A stretch of DNA of 25,866 nucleotides from Clostridiales bacterium (lineage in GTDB: Bacteria; Bacillota_A; Clostridia; Oscillospirales; Oscillospiraceae): contig JAAVHY010000048.1 in NCBI GenBank assembly GCA_014799485.1, forward strand, positions 1 to 25,866, written 5' to 3'. Below, piece by piece: positions 1-6,461 of the stretch (the first letter of the stretch is position 1; every line of letters begins with the position of its first letter). The notes below the pieces were generated by a model. It was not told the origin of the DNA. It saw nothing but the letters and a program-made list of their open reading frames with translations, and did no database searches. The position numbers and the translations under genes were made by a program.

Positions 1-1687
1 CGATGTAACCCTGCTCCTCATGGTCATCCGGCTTGTGTCCCATGGCAATCTTTTTCTCCATGAGCTGTCGGAACCGTTTGCGGTCGATGACCAGGCCGGT
101 TGGCGGTGCTGGCGGTGGAGTGTCCCGGATGATTTGGGCCATGCGGCAGAGGAGACGGGTGGCGCAGAGCAGGACAGATGGGTCACGATCCTGCTCCATG
201 TGGTCCAAGAAAAACTGCGCGTACTCGTGGCCCTGGGCAGCCGCCAGTGTCAGCCACTGAACAGCCGCTTCCCTGTCCTGCTCTACCTCACTGCCCAGCA
301 GATACAGCTTGCCCAGGATGTACTGGGCCTGTGAATTGCCCTGCTCGGCAGCGTCAGCGAGATATTCCAACGCTTTGGCAGCATCCTTTGGCACATCCTC
401 ACCGGCGAGATAGAGCTTGCCGAACTGATAACTGGCAAACGGATTTCCACCCTCCGTGGCCTGCTCGAACCAAGGTATCGCCTCACTGATTCTCCCCTGC
501 TCATGCAGGAGCTTTGCCAGCGCATACTGCGCACCTCTGTGCCCGCCCTCGGCGGCACGTTGAAACCACACCTCCGCTTTTTCGTCGTTTGGAAGCACGC
601 CAAGACCATCCCGCCAGACCCGGCCCAGCCGATAAGCGATGGAGGAGGATTTGTTGTATTTCCAATCCTGCGCCAGTTCTTCTGCTACTGAGCGTTTGTC
701 CTCATCCGAGAAATCGGGATCGCTGAATCGGGAATTGTCCGGCGGCTCATCCTGCATCCTCTCGTCCTCGAACGTGACCACACCCAACCGCAGATTTTCC
801 GCCTCCTGGATGACCATATTTTTGATGGCTTTGAACTCCTTCTGTTGTGAGAGCGGCAGGTACTGGCGGGGCGTATCTTTGTAGTAACTCTCCAGCTCAT
901 CCCGCAGACCGTTCCACACTTCATAGCACTCCGCGACGGCAGAAACCTTTGCCAGCTCATCCACGATGGCGTCCACCTGCGCCTTGAGCGGCTTCTTCAA
1001 ATAGCCGTACACTTTTCTGCCGGATACATTTTTTAGGTCATGCGCCAGCTTAACCATCTGCATCCCAATGACAGGGCTGTCGCAGATCGTGTTCTCCATC
1101 TGCCGCACCAACTCCCGCATGGACGCACGAGCCTGAGCGGTGAGTTCCTTGTAGGAGATATCCTTCTGTTGATACAGCGAGTACAGCTCATCCTGGAAGA
1201 TGCTGTTGGTGAGAACCGAGCGCATGGCCTTGATCCCTTCCGGAGTGAGGAAGCCCAGCTTTGGATTATCGGACCAGACTGTCACATGGATATGAGGGTG
1301 GGTATCCGCATCGTGGTACGCGGCGTACCAACGGAACTGCTCCGGCGGGATCTTCATGGCGGTGGCCAACTCCACTTGGTAGGCTTTGATGAGCTCGTGC
1401 CAACTCTCGGCGTTGTCGTAACCGAGCCGTGTGGCATCCTCCCGGCGCAGAGAGTAGATGAGTGTCCAGACTGGGCCAGTGTGACGCTCCGCTTCTTTCA
1501 GGACAGCATCCAGTGACACCACAGGCCGACTGCTGAACAGGCCATGGCTGCCGGGGCGTGTCGCCATATACTCCAGGTAACCATCCGCGCCGATTTTCTC
1601 CACGCCATCGCGGGTGGCGATGTACTCGATGTACCCTGCCGCTTTCCCTGGTTTGATGAAACCACTCTTTTGGATCAGCCCAACCAT
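1..1687 (-). CDS. MobP-like relaxase with Sel1-repeat tail (3' end outside window)
   Basis: DNA relaxase that would nick at oriT and pilot the strand during conjugative mobilisation. I translated the minus strand from ATG at 1687, and the frame stays open to the window edge (562 residues seen, C-terminus missing). Residues 125-135 read HDADTHPHIHV, the metal-binding histidine cluster of MOB relaxases; Tyr19/Tyr22 or Tyr37/Tyr40 near the N-terminus are nicking-tyrosine candidates. Residues ~350-490 hold about four Sel1/TPR-like repeats (AAEGGH, AAEQGN, AAAQGH), a combination known in Firmicutes MobP3-type relaxases. The start lies one base after the stop of the accessory gene, with AGAGGTTAG upstream, so the two are one operon. 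The family is well supported; the exact MobP subclass is inferred. Confidence 0.85.
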   Translation of the reverse strand, partial: MVGLIQKSGFIKPGKAAGYIEYIATRDGVEKIGADGYLEYMATRPGSHGLFSSRPVVSLDAVLKEAERHTGPVWTLIYSLRREDATRLGYDNAESWHELIKAYQVELATAMKIPPEQFRWYAAYHDADTHPHIHVTVWSDNPKLGFLTPEGIKAMRSVLTNSIFQDELYSLYQQKDISYKELTAQARASMRELVRQMENTICDSPVIGMQMVKLAHDLKNVSGRKVYGYLKKPLKAQVDAIVDELAKVSAVAECYEVWNGLRDELESYYKDTPRQYLPLSQQKEFKAIKNMVIQEAENLRLGVVTFEDERMQDEPPDNSRFSDPDFSDEDKRSVAEELAQDWKYNKSSSIAYRLGRVWRDGLGVLPNDEKAEVWFQRAAEGGHRGAQYALAKLLHEQGRISEAIPWFEQATEGGNPFASYQFGKLYLAGEDVPKDAAKALEYLADAAEQGNSQAQYILGKLYLLGSEVEQDREAAVQWLTLAAAQGHEYAQFFLDHMEQDRDPSVLLCATRLLCRMAQIIRDTPPPAPPTGLVIDRKRFRQLMEKKIAMGHKPDDHEEQGYI

Positions 1688-1688
1688 G

Positions 1689-2096
1689 TCAATCTAACCT
1701 CTGTTGGCTACGGAGTACATCTTCAAATTCGATCACTCCGTTCGTTTGCTTGACCCGCTGGACGCACTGCCCACGGGTATGCTCCACAGCGTCCAGGTTG
1801 ATCTCCGCCATGGCCGCGAGGATGTTGGCGATTAGATCCTGCTCCACCGCCAGCTTGAACAGCAGACGCCCGATTCGGCTGCCCAGCGCACCCAGCTTCC
1901 CTTCCAACACGTCGGAGAGGACACGGGGCAGATACTCGTCCGCTCCCGCCGCATCCAGGTAGCCGGTGTAGAAGCGGATAGCCTTCTCGATGTACTCATT
2001 TTTGACGGAGCAGTTGTCCCCACGGTAGTGGCTCTCCACCATGTCCCATGTTTCCGGCTTCATCCAGACCGTGTGGCGGTCTTTTTGATCCTTCAC
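1689..2096 (-). CDS. Relaxosome accessory protein (ribbon-helix-helix/MobC-like candidate)
   Basis: 135-aa protein directly upstream of the relaxase. The frame is open further upstream, but the chosen start is GTG at 2096 because GGAGGA sits about nine bases before it; the earlier in-frame ATG has no ribosome site. The N-terminus (KDQKDRHTVWMKPETWDMV) resembles the basic start of small DNA-binding proteins that act on plasmid and ICE transfer origins, followed by a helical region with KNEYIEKAIRFYTGYL. Gene order suggests it binds the repeat-rich DNA just upstream and helps load the relaxase. No catalytic motif is visible. The role comes from context plus the RHH-like 'IEKAIRFY' pattern, so the family is uncertain. 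Confidence 0.6.
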   Translation of the reverse strand: MKDQKDRHTVWMKPETWDMVESHYRGDNCSVKNEYIEKAIRFYTGYLDAAGADEYLPRVLSDVLEGKLGALGSRIGRLLFKLAVEQDLIANILAAMAEINLDAVEHTRGQCVQRVKQTNGVIEFEDVLRSQQRLD

Positions 2097-2554
2097 GGTA
2101 TAAAATCCTCCATTTTTTGAATTAGCGTCAGGGAAAAGCCGCATACATCGGCCCTTTTTGCCCCCTCTGCGTTGAAACAGCGTCAACCGCGTTTTTCGCC
2201 GTCCACAAAAGCGCCGGCGGCAGACCTTGGAAACTGCCCGCACTGCGGGCAGAAGTGGACGCTCCGGCGCAGAAAAGCGTCGGGGCTTTCTCCTGCTTGC
2301 CCTTAATCGGGCCTTCTGGGTTGCCCTTATCGGCCCTCTGGACTGCCCTGGGAGCTGGCTCCCAAGGTGCTCTTACTGATTACAGCGTGGTAGATTTGTC
2401 CGCTTTGAACGTTGAATCCGGGGTCTCCTTTGGTGGCTTGCCAACAACGGGCCACAGGGCGGGCAACACCGCGTTTCAGTCCTTCGGAGGTGTACGGATG
2501 CCACTCAGCCCGCAGGATGGGCACAAACAGCCTTACAACGCGAAACAGGGGCGC
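2097..2554. other. Repeat-rich non-coding gap, candidate oriT region
   Basis: About 458 bases with no convincing gene on either strand, between the HTH gene and the relaxosome gene. It contains CTGCCCGCA/TGCGGGCAG (2234-2242 and 2244-2252), GCGCCGG/CCGGCGC (2211-2217 and 2264-2270), GTCCAC/GTGGAC (2201-2206 and 2255-2260) and TGGGAGC/GCTCCCA (2349-2355 and 2358-2364). Two near-identical direct repeats beginning TTGCCCTTA lie around 2297-2340. Nested inverted repeats directly upstream of relaxosome genes are typical of transfer origins. The nick site cannot be identified from sequence alone. Confidence 0.4.
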
Positions 2555-2977
2555 TCACACTTTCACCATAGTAATGCCCTGCCGTTGGGCCCATTTGCGC
2601 TGGGCTTCTACCAGCTTCAGCTCTGCCAGAAATTCCTTCTCACGCTCCCGCATCACCTGCTGTATCGGCTTGAGTGTGTAGAGAAGACTGCCGTTGTAGA
2701 CGAACCCATTCTTCCTGCGGATGGTGGTTTCCTCAGTTTGGACGAGACCTTTGTCCACCAATGCACCGATGTGCTTTTGCACGGTTTTCCTGCTCATTCC
2801 CACCGCCTTACCGATGGTGGCGTAGCTTGGCCAGCATTGACCGCTCCGCGCGCCTTTTTGATACTGGAGGTATATGTACACCAGCAGATCACCAGCCTTG
2901 AGGCCGAGCTGGAACACCTCATTGGGCAGAGGAAACACCGCTTCGAACACTTCGCCCGTGATCCATTCTTGCTTCAT
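2555..2977 (-). CDS. Winged-helix DNA-binding protein (replication/transfer regulator type), copy 1
   Basis: 140-aa protein with an HTH of the kind used by replication initiators and element regulators: WPSYATIGKAVGMSRKTVQKHI followed by LVDKGLVQTEE (second helix and wing), residues ~48-80. The C-terminal third is charged and helical. The ATG at 2977 has AAGGAGG nine bases upstream, and its ATGA overlaps the stop of the preceding gene by four bases, which implies coupled translation. It is paralogous to the next gene upstream: both share FPLPxEVFxLGLxxGxLLVYxYL. It probably controls maintenance or transfer genes of the element; the DNA target is unknown. Confidence 0.75.
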   Translation of the reverse strand: MKQEWITGEVFEAVFPLPNEVFQLGLKAGDLLVYIYLQYQKGARSGQCWPSYATIGKAVGMSRKTVQKHIGALVDKGLVQTEETTIRRKNGFVYNGSLLYTLKPIQQVMREREKEFLAELKLVEAQRKWAQRQGITMVKV

Positions 2978-3324
2978 GCAGACAGGCCTCCTTCATGGGT
3001 TGAGAACAGATCCACATCACGATGCTTCTTCACGTTGTTTCGGATAGGACACAATGTGTAGGAAAAACTTTTTCCTGCACACTTCATCCGAATGAAACCG
3101 CTGCTTGCCAACGTACGCAGATGCCGCCGCACTGTTTTCTCGCACAGACCAACAGCCTTGCTGACAATGGCGTAGCTCAATGCGTTTGGGATGTGTTTCA
3201 GACTCTTGTGATACACCAGATAGACATACACCAGCAGTGTACCCTGTTCCAGACCGAGTTCGAAAACTTCATGGGGCAGAGGGAACGAATTTTGATTAGG
3301 ATCATAACTCCACTGTGCTTTCAA
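2974..3324 (-). CDS. Winged-helix DNA-binding protein, copy 2 (TTG start)
   Basis: 116-aa paralogue of the downstream gene, with SYAIVSKAVGLCEKTVRRHL forming the HTH and LASSGFIRMK the wing. A longer GTG start at 3360 is possible, but TTG at 3324 is preferred: the N-terminus then aligns with the paralogue (KAQWSYDP against KQEWITGE), a GAAGGGAAG ribosome site precedes it, and TTGA overlaps the upstream stop by exactly four bases, matching the ATGA junction at its own end. The three genes therefore form a tightly coupled cassette. Likely an element-encoded regulator; function inferred from fold only. Confidence 0.72.
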   Translation of the reverse strand: MKAQWSYDPNQNSFPLPHEVFELGLEQGTLLVYVYLVYHKSLKHIPNALSYAIVSKAVGLCEKTVRRHLRTLASSGFIRMKCAGKSFSYTLCPIRNNVKKHRDVDLFSTHEGGLSA

Positions 3325-3536
3325 TCGTTCCCACTTCCCTTCGTGTTCCGCTCCACCCACTCAATGAACTTCTCCTTGGGTATCACCATACGGCTGCCGA
3401 CTTTGAGCACAGGAAAGTCCGGCTCGTGCATCAGCTCATACCCGCTGGATGGCGATACACCCAGCACCTTCGCCACCAACTCTGCGTTGAGAAACAGCGG
3501 TAGTTCATCGTAGCTTTTGTAGCTTGAGGTTTTCAC
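3321..3536 (-). CDS. Excisionase/AlpA-like helix-turn-helix protein
   Basis: 71-aa protein starting at GTG 3536 after GGGGAGG. The sequence follows the MerR-like excisionase HTH pattern: FLNAELVAKVLGVSPSSGYELM, then FPVLKVGSRMVIPKEKFIEWVE. Such proteins bend DNA during excision of integrative elements or act as small regulators. It is first in the minus-strand cassette, transcribed from the promoter at 3566-3594, and its stop overlaps the TTG start of the next gene. No integrase gene is seen in the window, so a true recombination role is inferred. Confidence 0.75.
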   Translation of the reverse strand: MKTSSYKSYDELPLFLNAELVAKVLGVSPSSGYELMHEPDFPVLKVGSRMVIPKEKFIEWVERNTKGSGND

Positions 3537-3565
3537 TCTTATCGTCCTCCCCTTCAGTTTTCCCG

Positions 3566-3594
3566 ATTTTAACAGACCCTTGACAGCTTTACAA
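3566..3594 (-). promoter_or_regulatory. Promoter of the HTH/relaxase unit
   Basis: On the minus strand, TTGTAA (3589-3594) is followed after 17 bases by TAAAAT (3566-3571), about 30 bases before the GTG start of the excisionase-like gene. It physically overlaps the divergent promoter on the plus strand. Confidence 0.6.
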
Positions 3595-3597
3595 GGG
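3577..3597. promoter_or_regulatory. Operator-like inverted repeat between divergent promoters
   Basis: CCCTTG (3577-3582) and CAAGGG (3592-3597) are perfect arms separated by nine bases, covering the -35 boxes of both divergent promoters. A regulator bound here, perhaps one of the adjacent HTH proteins, would control both directions. The binding partner is inferred. Confidence 0.45.
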
Positions 3598-3608
3598 CTT
3601 TGTAGAAT
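3580..3608 (+). promoter_or_regulatory. Promoter of the DUF6076-like gene
   Basis: TTGACA (3580-3585), a 17-base spacer and TAGAAT (3603-3608) form a near-consensus sigma-A promoter upstream of the 497-aa gene. It shares DNA with the opposing promoter. Confidence 0.75.
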
Positions 3609-3621
3609 GTTCTTTGAAGTG

Positions 3622-3654
3622 ATGCAAATCGTAGATTTTTGGGGCGATTTGCAT
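3622..3654. promoter_or_regulatory. 10-bp inverted repeat in the leader of the DUF6076-like gene
   Basis: ATGCAAATCG (3622-3631) and CGATTTGCAT (3645-3654) are perfect arms around a 13-base loop, downstream of the promoter and 25 bases before the ATG. It could be a second operator or an RNA hairpin controlling translation. It has no U-tract, so it is not an obvious terminator. Confidence 0.45.
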
Positions 3655-3679
3655 TCTCTAAAACAGAGGGGTGGATGGG

Positions 3680-5173
3680 ATGCAAAAAGACTATTCAGAG
3701 TATGTGCCGACTGAGCAGGAGCAGTATCAGCTCCGCCGCCGGGGGAACGAATTCATCGACTTTGAGTACTTCAACAACCGCGCCAGGTTCGACCCGGAGC
3801 GCAGGACGCTGGACATCCAGGTGGACGGCAAAAAAGAGAGTCTGTGGATGGATGAGCTTGTAGAGGAGTATGAATCGGCGCGGGAGGAACGGGGCGGAGA
3901 GGAATTTCTCGGGCTGGACGAGGACGGCACAGAGGAGGACTGGCGGGGCAACGAGGAGGACGTGTCACGGCTGGACAAGCGCTACCGCGTCAGCTACTTC
4001 CCGTATGAGGATCTCATCAAGAGCGACCAGCTTATGAAGACGTTTGGTGTAGCGCCGCGGGATGTCCCGATGAACAACGTGCTCAGCGGAAGGGATGTCC
4101 ACTTGAAATACGGTGAGGGCCTGCTGGACTTTATCTACGCGGACTTCGACTCGCCTGCGCAAATGGTTTTGGATTACATTCGATGGTTGGACGTGGCATA
4201 CGGCAGAGAGACCGAATCCGGTCCCAGCACGGAGAAGGTCTACGACCAGACACAGGAGATCGTGGAGCAGTACTACCGCTACCAGAACACACTGCCCCTT
4301 ATCAAAGAGATCATGATCCAGTCCCTGTACACCATGGTGTGCCCGCCCGTTTTCACCGAAGGTGCTGACCGGCACAAAGCCGTGGAACACTATTACACGT
4401 ACCTCCGCGAATTGCAGAAGGAATACCTGGAGCTGCTGGAGTTCTGCTTCGACGAGACATTTCATCCCGGCCTGCTGGGAGAACGGTGTCCCGCGGAACG
4501 GTTCCATCTCTATCGGCAGCTTCATGGGCTTTCCACCAGCTTTGAGCGGGCGGAGAGCCTTGCGTTCTCCCGGATGATGACTGTCGGAAAATCGATGCCC
4601 TACGGGATGTCTTTGGACGATGTAAGTAAGCGGCTGCAGAGACAGTTCCCCATCACCGATGAGCTGATCGAGTTCGCGGAGCACTATCATGCCGACCCGC
4701 AGAAGGTAAGTATGCTGCTCACGATCCCGCGCTACCTCCGGGTGGGCTACGAGTTCAGCCGCCCGGACCAGATCCTGGAGCTGGAATTCACCAAGCTGTT
4801 GGAGAGCGATGTGCGGTTCCGCAAGTGCCAGCGGTGCGGGAGATACTTCATCATGAGGGGAAATTTCAATCCCCGGTACTGTGACCGTGTGGAGGAATGG
4901 TGCAACCGGACTTGCCGGGAACTGGCAGCGCAGGAGAACTTCAAGGAAAAGGCAGCTGGCCGCCCTGCCTTTGGCGTGTACGACCGATACTACCGCCGCT
5001 ATGCCGCCCGTAAAAAGGTGCGGCAGATCAAGGAGGATGAGTTCAAGAAGTGGCGGTATGAGGCCATGCGTCTGCGGGATGAATGCGAGGCCGGAAAACT
5101 CACAGTAGCGGAATACGAGCAGTGGATGGAGGACTATTTTCCGAACCGCAAAAAGAAAAACGCAGAAAAATAA
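3680..5173 (+). CDS. DUF6076-like protein with C-terminal Cys-cluster (zinc-finger-like)
   Basis: 497-aa acidic, mostly helical cytoplasmic protein without signal peptide or membrane segment. ATG 3680 is preferred over GTG 3671 because AGAGGGG lies at correct spacing for the ATG. The C-terminal third carries KCQRCGRYF (Cys383, Cys386) and then Cys401, Cys408 and Cys412 in YCDRVEEWCNRTC, a treble-clef/CGNR-like pattern likely to bind zinc. The final ~80 residues are highly charged and basic. I recognise the layout of DUF6076 proteins, found in mobile elements of Firmicutes, but that name rests on memory of the pattern and no function is established. It is divergent from the transfer cassette and shares its control region, so it is probably an element cargo or regulatory gene. 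Confidence 0.65.
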   Translation: MQKDYSEYVPTEQEQYQLRRRGNEFIDFEYFNNRARFDPERRTLDIQVDGKKESLWMDELVEEYESAREERGGEEFLGLDEDGTEEDWRGNEEDVSRLDKRYRVSYFPYEDLIKSDQLMKTFGVAPRDVPMNNVLSGRDVHLKYGEGLLDFIYADFDSPAQMVLDYIRWLDVAYGRETESGPSTEKVYDQTQEIVEQYYRYQNTLPLIKEIMIQSLYTMVCPPVFTEGADRHKAVEHYYTYLRELQKEYLELLEFCFDETFHPGLLGERCPAERFHLYRQLHGLSTSFERAESLAFSRMMTVGKSMPYGMSLDDVSKRLQRQFPITDELIEFAEHYHADPQKVSMLLTIPRYLRVGYEFSRPDQILELEFTKLLESDVRFRKCQRCGRYFIMRGNFNPRYCDRVEEWCNRTCRELAAQENFKEKAAGRPAFGVYDRYYRRYAARKKVRQIKEDEFKKWRYEAMRLRDECEAGKLTVAEYEQWMEDYFPNRKKKNAEK

Positions 5174-5179
5174 AAGACC

Positions 5180-5205
5180 GTTGACAGGAACACGCTCCTG
5201 TCAAC
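5180..5205. terminator. Stem-loop after the DUF6076-like gene
   Basis: GTTGACAGGA (5180-5189) and TCCTGTCAAC (5196-5205) form a perfect 10-bp stem with a 6-base loop, seven bases after the stop codon. It stands in tandem with the stronger hairpin immediately downstream. Confidence 0.5.
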
Positions 5206-5210
5206 AGGCT

Positions 5211-5238
5211 GAAGGGCCCCGCTTAAGCGGGGCCCTTC
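5211..5238. terminator. Bidirectional terminator, perfect 28-base palindrome
   Basis: GAAGGGCCCCGCTT and its exact complement form a 14-bp GC-rich stem between convergent genes (DUF6076-like on plus, SLH protein on minus). A short T-containing tract follows on the plus side. The symmetry suits termination in both directions. Confidence 0.8.
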
Positions 5239-5251
5239 TTGAAATCATTCT

Positions 5252-6391
5252 TCAGTTGTTGTAGGCCCGGTAGAGGAACGCCGCAATTTCGCCGCGGTTG
5301 CACACCCGGTTCGGGGCAAAGGTATCGCTGCCGCCGTAGCCCTTAGTCACCCCCTTCTCCACAGCCCAGGACACCGCTCTGGTGTATGTGGCATCAGCGG
5401 TCACGTCAGTGAAACTGGCCTCCGTCTTGGCTTCCTGCTTGCCCCGGGCTTGCCAGATATATTGCACAGCCTGGGCCCTGGTACACAGGGCGTCCGGGTT
5501 AAAAGAGGCGTCGATCAGGCCCTTCTCATAAGCCCAGTTGACGGCATCCTGGTAGTAGGAAGCCACGGTGACGGGAGCCTTGGCGGTGGCAGTAGGCTTG
5601 TTCTCCGCCCGCCAAAGGAAGGTCAGGATCTGGGTGTGAGGACATTCCGCGGTGGGGGCGAAGGTGGTGCTGCCGCCATAGCCATTGGTGATTCCCTTCT
5701 CTACGGCCCAGGCTACCTCTTTTTCAAACCAACTGGGCACATCGGTAAAGGCAGGCGTAGACTTCTGTTCAGCAAAATATGCGTCAACCGCCGCGTCATC
5801 TAATTTAAACGGCAGTAAACCCATGGTGTACGTAGTGTCGGAATTCGGATAGTTGAGATAGATTTCCAAAAAATAGAACACATCTGTTTCAACTTTTCCG
5901 TGTGTTGTTACAGTCGGCAGCTTGAACTCAACGGACTGACCCGCTTTGAGGGTAAGCTCCTTGTCGAGCGGATAGGCTACGTTTACATCCAAAAACTCCC
6001 CATCCTGCGTCAGCACTTGGCTCGTATACCAATCCTGTTCGTATACACCGCTGCCATTGTTTACAAAAGCCGTTGAACAGATTGTGATATAGCTTCCGTC
6101 GTCAGCACTGCCCGAGTGTGTTGCTGTGAATACCGTGTCAGAAGTTGCCGCATTGTATCCAGTCCCCGTGAGAGGGCTTCCGTCCCACTGGGTAAGTTTC
6201 ATATCTTTGTTCACGATGATGCGGTCACCAAATTCGCCCTGCTTTATATATTCGAATGTGGTGTCCCCCATTTTGATGCTCAAGTTAACGCATTTTGCGG
6301 CATCTTCGGCTGAAGGCGCAGCAAACGCCGGGACTGCCTGCCCTACACACAGAGCCAGCGCCAGGAATACGGTCAGGATCCGTTTTTTCAT
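5252..6391 (-). CDS. Secreted S-layer-homology protein, three C-terminal SLH repeats
   Basis: 379-aa exported protein. The N-terminus (MKKRILTVFLALALCVGQ, then PAFAA) is a classic Sec signal peptide. Residues ~26-200 form an unrecognised beta-rich region. The C-terminus has three SLH units: FTDVPSWFEKEVAWAVEKG...TTFAP, YYQDAVNWAYEKG...FNPDALCTRAQ, and SFTDVTADATYTRAVSW...DTFAPNRVCNRGE. SLH repeats hold proteins to pyruvylated secondary cell-wall polymer, so the protein is presumably displayed at the surface. ATG 6391 follows AAGGAGAA. It lies 70 bases after the amine-oxidase-domain gene on the same strand, so co-transcription is likely. The function of the N-terminal domain is unknown. Confidence 0.85.
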   Translation of the reverse strand: MKKRILTVFLALALCVGQAVPAFAAPSAEDAAKCVNLSIKMGDTTFEYIKQGEFGDRIIVNKDMKLTQWDGSPLTGTGYNAATSDTVFTATHSGSADDGSYITICSTAFVNNGSGVYEQDWYTSQVLTQDGEFLDVNVAYPLDKELTLKAGQSVEFKLPTVTTHGKVETDVFYFLEIYLNYPNSDTTYTMGLLPFKLDDAAVDAYFAEQKSTPAFTDVPSWFEKEVAWAVEKGITNGYGGSTTFAPTAECPHTQILTFLWRAENKPTATAKAPVTVASYYQDAVNWAYEKGLIDASFNPDALCTRAQAVQYIWQARGKQEAKTEASFTDVTADATYTRAVSWAVEKGVTKGYGGSDTFAPNRVCNRGEIAAFLYRAYNN

Positions 6392-6461
6392 CTTGCAGTT
6401 CTCCTTTTCAGCATTTTCATGTTCTCCAGCAGACTAATTCAGAACAGGCTGTGCCCCCATC

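Noticed and set aside
2255..3061. Long plus-strand reading frame (268 aa)
   Set aside because: Antisense to two HTH genes that have clear family motifs and ribosome sites; no recognisable domain or start signal on the plus strand.
3965..4690. Minus-strand frame (241 aa) inside the DUF6076-like gene
   Set aside because: The plus-strand gene has a good promoter, ribosome site and zinc-finger-like cluster; the opposite frame has no start signal or motif.
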